From positions 3,286,001 through 3,350,000 of the forward strand of contig NC_018748.1 of the NCBI RefSeq assembly GCF_000263195.1: a stretch of DNA of 64,000 nucleotides. The letters are read 5' to 3'. The first letter of the stretch is position 1. Each line of letters opens with the position of its first letter. Shown here in pieces: positions 53,920 through 62,921 of the stretch. This DNA is from Emticicia oligotrophica DSM 17448. Its GTDB lineage: Bacteria; Bacteroidota; Bacteroidia; Cytophagales; Spirosomataceae. A program made the translations under genes and the position numbers. The notes beneath the pieces were generated by a model. It was not told the origin of the DNA. It was given only the letters and a program-made list of their open reading frames with translations, and searched no databases.

Positions 53920-54699
53920 CTATGCTATCAAAGATAGTGCATTTTTGGTAGTTTGCTGTACTACTTCGCTGAAATCTGTTTGTTTGATTTCGGCTATGCG
54001 GCGAGCCACTAATTCTATATAAGAAACCTCGTTGCGTTTGCCACGGAAAGGTACAGGAGCCAAATAGGGTGAATCAGTTTCGAGCACAATATTTTTTAAA
54101 TAAATGTGCGGCAAAACATTATCCATACCTCCATTTTTAAAAGTAGCTACCCCACCGATGCCCAATAAGAAATTAATTTCAACTACTTTTTTGGCTTCTT
54201 CTAAATTACCTGAAAAACAGTGAAAAATGCCACGTAAATCTGACCAACCAAATTGTTTGATTAGCTCAATGCAACGCAAAATGGCATTATGTTGGTTATC
54301 TTTAGAATTTCGAGAATGGATACAAATCGGCAAATTATATTTCTTGGCTAAAGCCAGTTGACGTAAGAAAACTTCTTCTTGTTGAGCTACAAAAGTTAAA
54401 TCCCAATAGAAATCAAGACCAATTTCGCCAATCATAATAAATTTTCTACGTTCTAACCATTCCTCAACAAGTGCTAATTCTTCTTCAAAATTTTCTTTGA
54501 CATAACAAGGATGTATCCCCATCATGGCGTGGCAAATATCAGGATATTGTTTTTCAAGTGCCAACATGCCATCAATTGTTTCGTGGTCGCAGTTGGGCAT
54601 CCAAATTTGTTTTATACCAGAAGAAAAAGCCCTTTCGAGCATCACATCACGGTCTTGGTCAAATTGCTCGTCATAAATATGAGCGTGCGTTTCAATCAT
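53920..54699 (-). CDS. tatD: TatD-family metal-dependent hydrolase
   Basis: This 259-residue cytoplasmic metal-dependent DNase or hydrolase has TIM-barrel metal ligands ETHAHIYDE (residues 3-11), the Glu in IGEIGLDFY near 93, PICIHSRN, FHCFSGN and the Asp in LETDSPYLAP near 205. The order and spacing match TatD. It may act in DNA repair or turnover. It leads a probable operon with the antiporter and the EamA transporter. Confidence 0.92.
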   Translation of the reverse strand: MIETHAHIYDEQFDQDRDVMLERAFSSGIKQIWMPNCDHETIDGMLALEKQYPDICHAMMGIHPCYVKENFEEELALVEEWLERRKFIMIGEIGLDFYWDLTFVAQQEEVFLRQLALAKKYNLPICIHSRNSKDNQHNAILRCIELIKQFGWSDLRGIFHCFSGNLEEAKKVVEINFLLGIGGVATFKNGGMDNVLPHIYLKNIVLETDSPYLAPVPFRGKRNEVSYIELVARRIAEIKQTDFSEVVQQTTKNALSLIA

Positions 54700-54771
54700 T
54701 TTTTGTTAAATTTTATAAAAAAATACTTTATGCCTATTATTCTAAAATAAGCATTGTCCAATTTAGTTCCT

Positions 54772-56130
54772 TTAAAGAAGGTTAATTATTTTATCTGCTT
54801 CTCTGATTCCGCTTAAATATGCTCCATGTGCCGTTGAAAAGTAATCAACTTCTGTGTGTTCACCAGCAAAAAATAGTCGGTCATTTAATTCTTCGGCTAA
54901 ATCTTCAAAATGTTGCATTTCAGTACCCACGGCAGTAAATGAATAAGAACCAAAACTATTTTCATTTCCACCCCATTTGGTACGAAGCATATTTGTTGGT
55001 TTGGGAATATTATTGCCATACATATCTTTCAAATGAGCCATTATTTCATCAATAATTTGTGCATCAGACATTTTTTCGGTTTGCCGTGCATAATTGGCAT
55101 AAGCAAAAGTCATAAGTGCATTAACGTTAGGCTGTGCCTTTTTTAGGTTTACAAAATAGTTAAACTTATCACGAATTTCTGGCGTATAAGAAATATACTG
55201 AACATTGTCCCAAAATGCAGTATTCCAAGTAAGTAAAAACTTATTCACGCAACTCATTCCAATTTTCTGAATTGCATTTTGCTTAGAATTTGGAAGCGTT
55301 GGAATAAAATTAATCGTATTGGCTTTAAGCACACCTAATGGAACACTTACCAACACATAGTCTGCTTCGCTAATATTTCCCCCATGAAAAACTTGTACTT
55401 TGGCATTTGAATAGTCGATTTTTGTGACTCGCTGATTCAATTGAATATCAAGCCCTTTCGATAAATACGTTGGAATAGTATCATAGCCGTTGATAGAAAT
55501 GGTTTCTACACCATTAAAAACTTCTCCTTCATCATACAACGTAGATGAAAGCTTATCTAAATCGCCCGTGTCGAAAGTTAGGTAGGTTGAAAGAAAGAAT
55601 TTCCATAATCTATCATTGATTTTAGTAGGATACATTTTATTAAAAACTGCTTCGAAACTCTCATTCGCACTACCATTTTTCATCAAAGATTCTAGCATCG
55701 AATAATATTCATCCTCTGTCTTATCATACAAAATTGTACTTCGAACTATACCACCAATATCAAATGACTTCTTGCTGTCATCATCGGTGAACGCGGTGGT
55801 CATTCCAGCTTCTTGGGCTAAAGTAGTTATTGGGTTTTTATCAATTCCATGAATCCAACTTGCCCCTTCATCAAAAGCGATACCTAAACTTCTATTGGTT
55901 CGTAAACGACCACCAATTCGGCCTTGTGCTTCCAGTACCTTTACTTGAAAACCTGTTTCTTTTAATTTTTTGGCAGCAGCAAGTCCAGAAATACCCGCTC
56001 CAATAATGAGTACTGATTTGCTACTTGGGTTTATTGTTTCTTTGTTACAAGCCGAACTCAGTAAAACGGGAGTAATAAAAGGAATAGGAAGTTTGGAGAA
56101 GGTTTCTTTGAGGAATTTTCGTCTTTGCAT
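54772..56130 (-). CDS. Flavin-containing amine oxidase, exported
   Basis: This 452-residue FAD amine oxidase has a leader combining a twin-arginine start (MQRRKFLKETF) and a lipobox-like LLSSAC (Cys 28). The Rossmann motif VLIIGAGISGLAAAKKL is near residue 40, followed by GRIGGRLRT. The C-terminal FAD segment LFFAGEHTEVDYFSTAHGAY is intact, as are the substrate-side Trp and Gly residues in TKWGGNENSFGSYSF. It oxidises an amine or polyamine outside the cytoplasm. The gene begins the long minus-strand run and diverges from the glycosyltransferase gene. Confidence 0.88.
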   Translation of the reverse strand: MQRRKFLKETFSKLPIPFITPVLLSSACNKETINPSSKSVLIIGAGISGLAAAKKLKETGFQVKVLEAQGRIGGRLRTNRSLGIAFDEGASWIHGIDKNPITTLAQEAGMTTAFTDDDSKKSFDIGGIVRSTILYDKTEDEYYSMLESLMKNGSANESFEAVFNKMYPTKINDRLWKFFLSTYLTFDTGDLDKLSSTLYDEGEVFNGVETISINGYDTIPTYLSKGLDIQLNQRVTKIDYSNAKVQVFHGGNISEADYVLVSVPLGVLKANTINFIPTLPNSKQNAIQKIGMSCVNKFLLTWNTAFWDNVQYISYTPEIRDKFNYFVNLKKAQPNVNALMTFAYANYARQTEKMSDAQIIDEIMAHLKDMYGNNIPKPTNMLRTKWGGNENSFGSYSFTAVGTEMQHFEDLAEELNDRLFFAGEHTEVDYFSTAHGAYLSGIREADKIINLL

Positions 56131-56287
56131 GGTTGATTTTTTTTAATTGCCACAGCAGATTAGGCATAGAAAAATAATTTTATGGCATGTAAAATAGCCA
56201 TTGTAAAAATCATAACGATGATTGGATTAGAAAAGATATGAGCGTTAAAATATTTTCTCAAAATTATCATGATAAAATCAAAAATCT

Positions 56288-56295
56288 TAACTTTG
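56288..56295 (+). promoter_or_regulatory. TAnnTTTG -7 element of the glycosyltransferase gene
   Basis: TAACTTTG lies 18 bases before the ATG at 56314 and inside a possible longer frame starting at 56269, which favours the shorter start. Confidence 0.45.
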
Positions 56296-56313
56296 GTCGT
56301 AAAACCCCCTTCA

Positions 56314-57069
56314 ATGAAAATTTCTGTAGTAATACTTACACTTAATAATATACGTACGATTAAAGAAGTGCTAATTGCAGTAGTTGGCTGGGCTGATGAA
56401 GTTTTTGTGCTCGATAGCGGAAGTACTGACGACACTTTAAATGTGGCCGAGGAATTCGGGTGTAAGATTGAATATCGTAAATTTGATGGTTTTGGTACTC
56501 AAAAACGTTATGCGGTAGATAAGGCAAAAAACGATTGGATTTTCATTGTAGATTCGGATGAAGTAGTAACCGAAGAATTGAAAAATGAAATTAATATTTC
56601 ATTGCAAAGTGATGACTATCAAGGATATATGATTCCCAATACACTTTTCTTTTTAGGAGGAATCATGCGTTATGGAAGGGAATATAAAATGCCACATTTG
56701 CGACTTTTTAATAGGAAATTCGGCAATTATAATGACCGTGAAGTGCACGAGGATGTTGAACTTAAAGGAAAAATAAAAACTTTAAAAAATCACATTATCC
56801 ATTATAGCTATACAGATTTGGCTGAAGTTTTTCTGAAAATCAACAATTATTCCACTCGCGGAGCCAACGAATTATTTCGACGAAAAAAAGGGGCTTCCAT
56901 ACTTAAAGTTATCACTAAGTTCCCAATTACTTTCTTGACAGAATACCTCATTCGACTTAATTTTTTGAACGGATACCGTGGCTTTGTTTGGTCTTTTGCA
57001 CAAAGTGTATATGGTACTATGAAGTATTTGAAGTTGAGAGAAATGAATGAAAAGGGAAAAAGTAAATAA
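56314..57069 (+). CDS. Family 2 glycosyltransferase (WaaE/KdtX-like)
   Basis: This 251-residue GT-A enzyme starts at ATG 56314 with MKISVVILTLNN. DSGSTDDT and the metal-binding DxD-like IVDSDEVVTEEL near residue 85 are typical, as is the acceptor-side NDREVHEDVELKG. The C-terminal hydrophobic and basic segment YRGFVWSFAQSVYGTMKYL suggests membrane contact. The closest known architecture is the lipopolysaccharide-core glucosyltransferase WaaE. A role in LPS or another surface glycan is inferred. No other glycan genes are next to it. Confidence 0.87.
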   Translation: MKISVVILTLNNIRTIKEVLIAVVGWADEVFVLDSGSTDDTLNVAEEFGCKIEYRKFDGFGTQKRYAVDKAKNDWIFIVDSDEVVTEELKNEINISLQSDDYQGYMIPNTLFFLGGIMRYGREYKMPHLRLFNRKFGNYNDREVHEDVELKGKIKTLKNHIIHYSYTDLAEVFLKINNYSTRGANELFRRKKGASILKVITKFPITFLTEYLIRLNFLNGYRGFVWSFAQSVYGTMKYLKLREMNEKGKSK

Positions 57070-57071
57070 CT

Positions 57072-57140
57072 AAACTGAATTTATTCAGTTTTAAAGATAA
57101 AATAAATCATTCGGTCTTTTAACTACTGAATTCATTCAGT
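57072..57140. repeat. Twin-hairpin element, copy B
   Basis: AAACTGAATTTATTCAGTTT at 57072-57091 is identical to copy A at 38650. A second hairpin, ACTGAATTCATTCAGT, lies at 57125-57140. The cores start 51 bases apart. Confidence 0.65.
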
Positions 57141-57162
57141 GAAACCTTTTATAAAATAAAAA

Positions 57163-57687
57163 ATGACCAAAATTGGTTTAATATCCGATACACATGGTTT
57201 TTTAGATGAAGCAGTATTTGAACACTTCAAAGATTGTGATGAAATTTGGCATGCAGGAGATATTGGGTCAATTGAAATAATAGAAAAGCTTGAAAGATTC
57301 AAACCAACTCGCTTTGTTTTTGGTAATATTGATAGCAAGGAAATTCAGTGGCGAGTACCAGAAAATCAGCATTTTACACTCGAAGGTTTAGAAATTTGGA
57401 TGACCCATATTGGCGGTGCTCCTCCGAAATATAATCCAGCTGTAAAAAAACAGTTCAAAGTAAAAATACCCGATGTTTTTGTGTGTGGACATTCACATAT
57501 TCTAAGAGCAATGCGTGATATTTCCATGAATAATATGATTTACTTAAATCCTGGGGCTGCTGGTAAAGAGGGATTTCATAAAATGAAAACTTTACTTAGA
57601 TTTATCTTGGATTCAGGAAAAATGTCTAACTTAGAAGTTATCGAGTTAGGTTTTCGAGGAACTGCACATTCGACCACGAAATCATGA
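57163..57687 (+). CDS. YfcE/MJ0936-type metallophosphodiesterase
   Basis: This 174-residue cytoplasmic calcineurin-like phosphoesterase has all metal motifs: ISDTHG (7-12), HAGDIGS (31-37), FGNID (near 54), WMTHIGG and CGHSHILRA (near 110), and ends with YLNPGAAG. It hydrolyses phosphodiester bonds in small molecules. The natural substrate is unknown. Its stop overlaps the next gene's ATG by 4 bases, so the two are translated together. Confidence 0.9.
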   Translation: MTKIGLISDTHGFLDEAVFEHFKDCDEIWHAGDIGSIEIIEKLERFKPTRFVFGNIDSKEIQWRVPENQHFTLEGLEIWMTHIGGAPPKYNPAVKKQFKVKIPDVFVCGHSHILRAMRDISMNNMIYLNPGAAGKEGFHKMKTLLRFILDSGKMSNLEVIELGFRGTAHSTTKS

Positions 57688-59189
57688 AAAACTATTTTAA
57701 GAAAATAACTTTAATCACTTTCTTTTTAACTGCGGTAGGTGCGTCGTTTGCTCAACTTACACAAACTAAAAGACTTGAGTTTATTCAACGAAATGATATT
57801 GAAGAAGAAAATTTGTTGATTCCCCTCAAAGAAAAAGGAGTTCTGTTGATGCAGTCGAAAGTAGAGCCTTTTCACCAGAAATCTACTTTTGAATTTATAA
57901 AATTTGATAGCACATTAACGCAAGTATGGAAGACTTCTTTCATTCCCGAACCTGATTATGATTTGATAAAAACTTACCGTAATGAAAGATACATTTTTGT
58001 ATTATTCAGAAAAGTTGGAAAAAATGAAATAAGTGTTTTAAGGGTTGACTACGAGACAGGGGATAAAACGTACGCTGAAGGTAATTTGCTCACCAGCATG
58101 GATATTGAGCATTTTGTGGTGATGAAAAGTAAGGCCTACATTGGTGGTAAATATAACGATAGACCAGTTGTAGTAATGTTTAGCTTTTTTGATTATACTT
58201 CAAAAGTCTTACCAGAAATACATAGCAATCACTTGGTAATCAATGAATTGGATGTTGATGAGCACGGAGAGTTTTTGTATTTAATGCTTAAAAATGACCG
58301 TACTTGTCAGTTTATTGTCAAGAAGTATTCTTATGAAGGGAAACTATTAAAAACCTTATCATTGGGAAATCGAGATACTACACCTATAACAGGCGAGATT
58401 CTGAATATTGATAAAGAAAATCCGATTTTAGTAGGTAATTATGCCGATGGTTGTTCTTCTTTAGCATTAGGGTTTTATGTCGATTATTTGAATGAAGAAT
58501 CTAAAATTCAATATATTAATTTTGCTGATTTGAATAATTTCTTTGGTTTCATGAATGCCAAGCGAGAAGAAAAAATTAAAAAGCGAATCAAAGAGAAAAA
58601 ACAAAAAGGTAAAGATGTAAAACTAAGGTATCGGTTATTTTTACATGATATTGTTCCTTCAAATGAGGGTTGGATAATGTTGGCCGAGATATTTTATCCA
58701 GAATATAAACCACCACAAGGAAGTGGCTCGGCTGTTTGGAATAACTGGCGAAGCTACCGAATTAATGGGGATGTTTATAATAATTTTAGATACTCACACG
58801 CCATTATTTGTGGCTTTGATAAAACAGGTAAATTACTATGGGATAATAGTGTATCATTGAAAGATATAGAAAGTAGTGAGCTCAATGCTAAAGTGCAAAT
58901 TACTCAACAAAATGATTATCATATTTTGGCATATCCCGATGAAAAACTTATTCGTACTGCTGTAATTAAAGGAAATGAAAAAGTTAAAAATTTAGAAAAT
59001 TTTGATATCAAAGCTTCTTCAGAAACTGATAGAATCGTTGATGTAGCTCGCACAAATTTAGCAGCTTGGTATGGTCATAGTTTTTTGGCTTATGGTTATC
59101 AAAGCGTAAAGCGTAATAATGAGCTAGCTAATACTGATGTTTTTTTTATTACGAAGTTGACTTACACACTTAAAGAAGATAAAGAATAA
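57684..59189 (+). CDS. Secreted protein of unknown function
   Basis: This 501-residue exported protein has a signal peptide ending ASFAQ. The body alternates beta-strands and aromatic turns in a way that suggests a beta-propeller-like repeat, for example VWKTSFIPEPDYDLIKTYRN, KRLEFIQRNDI and VVVMFSFFDY. A highly basic insert rich in Lys/Arg/Glu (EEKIKKRIKEKKQKGK) lies near residue 290. I recognise no family or catalytic motif. The 4-base overlap with the phosphodiesterase and the 3-base gap to the MscS gene place it in a three-gene operon. Confidence 0.75.
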   Translation: MKNYFKKITLITFFLTAVGASFAQLTQTKRLEFIQRNDIEEENLLIPLKEKGVLLMQSKVEPFHQKSTFEFIKFDSTLTQVWKTSFIPEPDYDLIKTYRNERYIFVLFRKVGKNEISVLRVDYETGDKTYAEGNLLTSMDIEHFVVMKSKAYIGGKYNDRPVVVMFSFFDYTSKVLPEIHSNHLVINELDVDEHGEFLYLMLKNDRTCQFIVKKYSYEGKLLKTLSLGNRDTTPITGEILNIDKENPILVGNYADGCSSLALGFYVDYLNEESKIQYINFADLNNFFGFMNAKREEKIKKRIKEKKQKGKDVKLRYRLFLHDIVPSNEGWIMLAEIFYPEYKPPQGSGSAVWNNWRSYRINGDVYNNFRYSHAIICGFDKTGKLLWDNSVSLKDIESSELNAKVQITQQNDYHILAYPDEKLIRTAVIKGNEKVKNLENFDIKASSETDRIVDVARTNLAAWYGHSFLAYGYQSVKRNNELANTDVFFITKLTYTLKEDKE

Positions 59190-59192
59190 ATT

Positions 59193-59708
59193 ATGCTTAG
59201 AATTCTGATTAATGATACCGAACGCATTTTCATGATGTTGTTTTGTTTGCTGGCAGCATTTATTGTTAATCTTTTACTACAAAAAATTCTTTTCAAAAAT
59301 ATTATCAAAAACTTATCTGAAAAAGCTGATATTACACGAATAAAGTTTTTTCAACATCTTACAACTACCGCCATTTGGTTGATTGGAATTGGCCTTGCTT
59401 TTTCTTTTATTCCTGCCTTTTATACTTTGAGCCATACGATTTTAGCAGGTGCGGGACTTATTTCAATCGTAGTAAGTTTATCATCTCAGCAAGCACTCAG
59501 CAATATTATCAGTGGAGTTTTGTTGATTGTTTATAAGCCATTCAAAATTGGGGAGAAAATTAAAGTAGGCGATATTATGGGTAGGGTAAATGATATTGAT
59601 TTGCGTCAAACTACATTAATTGACGAAGTTGGCAATATTATTATTATGCCGAATTCTAATATTGGCAGTCAAACAATAATCAAGCTGATAGAGAAAGGGA
59701 ATGATTAA
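59193..59708 (+). CDS. Short MscS-type mechanosensitive channel
   Basis: This 171-residue inner membrane protein has two or three hydrophobic helices, then the pore-lining helix ILAGAGLISIVVSLSSQQALSNII (quoted in part: GLISIVVSLSSQQALSNI). The MscS beta domain follows, with YKPFKIGEKIKVGDIMGRV and the typical TTLIDEVGNIIIMPNSNIG. The protein stops there, lacking the alpha/beta C-terminal cage found in the usual 280-residue form. It may be a minimal but functional channel, or a truncated copy. It follows the secreted-protein gene after 3 bases. Confidence 0.85.
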   Translation: MLRILINDTERIFMMLFCLLAAFIVNLLLQKILFKNIIKNLSEKADITRIKFFQHLTTTAIWLIGIGLAFSFIPAFYTLSHTILAGAGLISIVVSLSSQQALSNIISGVLLIVYKPFKIGEKIKVGDIMGRVNDIDLRQTTLIDEVGNIIIMPNSNIGSQTIIKLIEKGND

Positions 59709-59725
59709 TGCATAATTAAAAAAGC

Positions 59726-60661
59726 CTATAAAACCTTAGCTTTTAACTTTTTTGCAAGTTTTTGGCCATCAATTGCAGGCATTAAATAAAGGGCGGTTGA
59801 GAGCCAATCCGAACTGCTTCCATCTTTAGCAATGATACTTATTTGGTGTGGTTCTGCGTAGCCAATTCCAGTTTTTGGGTCAAGAATATGAGCATATTTT
59901 TTCCCTTCAATCTCTACAAATTGATAAACATCGCCCGAAGTAGAAATTCCGCGGTTTTTTAAATAGTATTTCATGTTTTTTATGATAATTTCCCAACCCT
60001 TTGGAGAATCGTTAGGTGCGTCGGAAACTAAAATATTTCCACCAGCTTCTATCAAAGCAGAATTTATCCCATTTTCTTTCAGAATCTGCATCATTTTATC
60101 TTCGGCATAGCCCTTTCCAATTCCTCCAAAATCTAAACGCATACCCTTTACATCAAGCTTAATAGATTGATTTTTAGAGTCAAAAACTATTTTTTCAATG
60201 CCAACTCTTTGTTTGGCTTCTGCAATTTGTGAATTTGTAGGTAGTTGCTTTTGTCTTTTCATACGTCGCCATAACTGACTAAGCGGGCCAATAGTTACAT
60301 CGAAATAACCGTCTGAATATTTAGTTGCTTTGACCGATTCCTGTAAAATATTCCATAAATCTTCACTAACTTTTACATACTGGTCACTGCCTGCTGTTCG
60401 ACAAAGTGTGTTGGTTTCACTGTCTTCTCTATAATCGCTCAAAATCATATTCAATTCATCTAAGCGTATGAATGCCTTTTTAACAGCGGTTTTGGCTTGA
60501 ATGGAATCGGAAGCATAAACAACTACTCGAAACATGGTGCCCATTTGTGGGTGTGAAAACTCATATCTTGTTTGTGCAGAAAGATGCATGGATAAAAAAA
60601 GGAATAGCCCTATAAAGCTACTCCTTTTTTTGACTATATTTTTTGAAAAAAATCTATTCAT
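59726..60661 (-). CDS. apbE: FAD:protein FMN transferase
   Basis: This ApbE-type enzyme transfers FMN covalently to Thr/Ser of exported flavoproteins, such as NQR/RNF subunits. At 311 residues it has a signal sequence ending MHLSAQ. HPQMGTMFRVVVY, the flavin-binding LDFGGIGKGYAEDKM, IEAGGNILVS, GISTSGDVYQF and HILDPKTG are all present. Its ATG overlaps the TAA of the preceding gene by one base (TAATG), so translation is coupled. A terminator-like hairpin lies inside its first codons. The target flavoprotein is not in this window. Confidence 0.92.
   Translation of the reverse strand: MNRFFSKNIVKKRSSFIGLFLFLSMHLSAQTRYEFSHPQMGTMFRVVVYASDSIQAKTAVKKAFIRLDELNMILSDYREDSETNTLCRTAGSDQYVKVSEDLWNILQESVKATKYSDGYFDVTIGPLSQLWRRMKRQKQLPTNSQIAEAKQRVGIEKIVFDSKNQSIKLDVKGMRLDFGGIGKGYAEDKMMQILKENGINSALIEAGGNILVSDAPNDSPKGWEIIIKNMKYYLKNRGISTSGDVYQFVEIEGKKYAHILDPKTGIGYAEPHQISIIAKDGSSSDWLSTALYLMPAIDGQKLAKKLKAKVL
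60594..60631 (-). terminator. Terminator-like hairpin inside the apbE start region
   Basis: Read on the minus strand, AAAAAAAGGAGTAGC (60631-60617) pairs with GCTATTCCTTTTTTT (60608-60594), one mismatch and an 8-base loop, ending in seven T. It lies 30-68 bases inside the apbE coding sequence. Confidence 0.6.
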
Positions 60662-61359
60662 TATTTAATTTCAAATAAAGCATCTGCTAAATTGGTATTT
60701 GCTTGAACTTTGGTTGCTGTCAGTGCTAATTGGGCCATACCTAAATCTTGGTTCATTTTATGGGCAATTTTTATACCACTTACATCTTTGTAGTCAGAAA
60801 AATCAGAAGTGATAGTTTGAGTACCCATCGGAGTTTCAGCAGTAATTACTTGGCGTATTTTAAATCCAGTAGTGGCATCATAAAATTCGGTCATTTTTAC
60901 CTCACCTATAGCAACTTCAAGTTTGTGAGCATCGGCATCGCCTACTTTTTCTTTACCAATATACGTTAGTTTTGCCCCTAAAGCACCATATTGAGCTTCT
61001 GGAACAATATACGATTGCATTGCGATAGCTTTCACTTTTTCTGCATCAGTAATATCTTGAGAGCCTTGCATTCCACCGATTTGAGCTTTTGTACCATCGC
61101 AAACTTGCTTTTGTACTTCACCCATACCTACGATACTTATCGCTTGGAGGAATTTATTGGTTGGTTTTTTCTGAATCAAAACTTCTAGTGACTGACCTTG
61201 AATTTCGCCAGACATGGTCATAGATAAATCTTTAATTTTAGCGATAGCATCATTGCCACCTACTGCTTTTACATAATTAGCTATTACTTCATCGGCAGTT
61301 TGAGCAAAAGTCAACGTGCTTACAAAAAAGGCAGCTAATGCAAGACTAAATTTTTTCAT
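60661..61359 (-). CDS. LolA-like periplasmic protein
   Basis: This 232-residue exported protein (signal ending LTFAQ) has a mostly beta half-barrel pattern, the TADEVIANYVKAVGGNDAIA start and the FSDYKDVSGIKIAHKM segment. Both are common in proteins annotated as outer-membrane lipoprotein-sorting or LolA/LolB-like. The fold binds acyl chains or hydrophobic ligands. It is first in a coupled pair with apbE and probably abundant, since a terminator-like hairpin follows in the apbE start. Function is inferred from fold resemblance only. Confidence 0.7.
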   Translation of the reverse strand: MKKFSLALAAFFVSTLTFAQTADEVIANYVKAVGGNDAIAKIKDLSMTMSGEIQGQSLEVLIQKKPTNKFLQAISIVGMGEVQKQVCDGTKAQIGGMQGSQDITDAEKVKAIAMQSYIVPEAQYGALGAKLTYIGKEKVGDADAHKLEVAIGEVKMTEFYDATTGFKIRQVITAETPMGTQTITSDFSDYKDVSGIKIAHKMNQDLGMAQLALTATKVQANTNLADALFEIK

Positions 61360-61483
61360 TGTGTTTTTGGTATAGTTAAAGTTTAAAACTTAAGCAAAGG
61401 TGTAAAACGGTCAACGATATTCCAAATATTTTAGGATAATTGGTTTTTAAGAATTTCGTAAGGTTAGAAATAAGGCTGAGCTT

Positions 61484-62743
61484 TCACAAAATTATATAGA
61501 CAACTGCCCCTGCGAAATAGCCAAGAAGTGCCAAAAGTGAAATTCGCTTCAAATACCAAATAAAATCAATTTTTTCCATACCCATTACTGCAACTCCAGC
61601 CGCAGAACCAATGATTAGAATACTGCCGCCAGTACCCGCACAATAGGCCAAAAATTCCCAAATTCGGTGGTCTGTCGGAAATGTTGAAAGGTTGTACATT
61701 CCCATAGTTGCGGCTACTAAAGGAACATTATCTACTACTGATGAGGCCAAGCCGATTAATAAAATGATAAGGTCTTGATTACCAATCGAATCATTCATAC
61801 TTTGAGCTAAATTGCTCAATAAACCAGTAGATTCTAAGCAGCCAATGGCCAATAAAATACCTAAAAAGAATAGAATACTACTCGAATCTATTCGACTTAG
61901 GGCATAAGAAGCTGTAAAAGGTTTGCGTTCTTCTTCGTCTTTGGCACTATGTAGGATTTCTCCAACTACCCATACTACTCCTAAACCAAGCATCATACCC
62001 ATATAAGGAGGAAGATGGGTGATTGTTTTAAAAATCGGTACAAAAAGAAGCGAACCTAAACCTACAAAAAACATTGTATTTCGTTCTTTAGCAGTAGTTT
62101 CTGCAAAATCTTTCTCTTCAACTAGCTTACTATCAATTTGCTGGCCTTTCAATTTTAAACTTATAGCTGCAAGCGGTACAACCAAAGAGATTAGACTTGG
62201 AATAAATAGGCCCTTCATGATATTTATAGCCATAATTTGCCCTCCAATCCAAAGCATTGTGGTCGTCACATCACCAATTGGCGACCACGCCCCGCCTGCA
62301 TTGGCTGCAATAATTACCACACCAGCAAAAAACTTACGTTGGTCTGCATGAGCAATAATTTTTCTTAATAATGAAACCATTACAATCGCCGTAGTAAGGT
62401 TATCAAGAGCAGCCGAAAGGAAAAAAGCTAAGAAACTAATCACCCAAAGAAGCGTTACGGCACTTTTACTTGAAATTTGGTCGGTAATAATCTTAAATCC
62501 TTGGTGAGCATCAATTAACTCGACTATGGTCATGGCTCCAAGCAAGAAAAATAAAATTTCTGCAATACTAGCCAAATGATGAGAGAGGTGCTCTTGTATT
62601 GCATGACTATCAGAGCCGCTCATTGCATATACTGTCCAACAGATTGTCCCAACGAGTAGGGCAGAAGCCGTTTTATTAATTTTTATAGGGTGTTCGAATG
62701 CAATGGCCAAATAGCCAATGATGAATATAATAGTAATAAGCAT
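61484..62743 (-). CDS. nhaD: NhaD-type Na+/H+ antiporter
   Basis: This 419-residue inner membrane antiporter of the NhaD/arsenite-permease-like superfamily has about 12 helices. FFLSAALDNLTTAIVMVSLL carries the conserved Asp-Asn pair, AGGAWSPIGDVTTTMLWIGGQ the Pro/Asp/Thr-rich half-helix, and LASSVVDNVPLVAATMGMY the second repeat's equivalent. ATG 62743 was taken as start, since an upstream TTG would add nine polar residues. It exchanges sodium or lithium for protons. It has no obvious operon partner. Confidence 0.92.
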   Translation of the reverse strand: MLITIIFIIGYLAIAFEHPIKINKTASALLVGTICWTVYAMSGSDSHAIQEHLSHHLASIAEILFFLLGAMTIVELIDAHQGFKIITDQISSKSAVTLLWVISFLAFFLSAALDNLTTAIVMVSLLRKIIAHADQRKFFAGVVIIAANAGGAWSPIGDVTTTMLWIGGQIMAINIMKGLFIPSLISLVVPLAAISLKLKGQQIDSKLVEEKDFAETTAKERNTMFFVGLGSLLFVPIFKTITHLPPYMGMMLGLGVVWVVGEILHSAKDEEERKPFTASYALSRIDSSSILFFLGILLAIGCLESTGLLSNLAQSMNDSIGNQDLIILLIGLASSVVDNVPLVAATMGMYNLSTFPTDHRIWEFLAYCAGTGGSILIIGSAAGVAVMGMEKIDFIWYLKRISLLALLGYFAGAVVYIIL

Positions 62744-62848
62744 GATGTGGTTAAATTGATTGAATGACAATATTACAAATAATCGTAAGCTTTATCAACC
62801 TTTTACAAGGCCCCATCAAGCCCCGCAACCACTCATTCAAAAAATTAA

Positions 62849-62879
62849 TTGAGCTGATAAAACTATTTCTCTATTTTTG
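62849..62879 (+). promoter_or_regulatory. TTG / TAnnTTTG promoter of the membrane-anchored Ppx/GppA-like gene
   Basis: TTG at 62849-62851 and TATTTTTG at 62872-62879 are 20 bases apart, the best spacing in the window, 43 bases before the chosen ATG. Confidence 0.6.
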
Positions 62880-62921
62880 CTCAACACTTATTTTAATTTA
62901 AAAATAAAACTAATTAAGAAA

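Noticed and set aside
56160-56435. Minus-strand frame with a hydrophobic end (possible small membrane protein, ATG near 56267)
   Set aside because: Most of it is antisense to the glycosyltransferase gene. The remaining 36 hydrophobic codons are too little evidence to call a gene.
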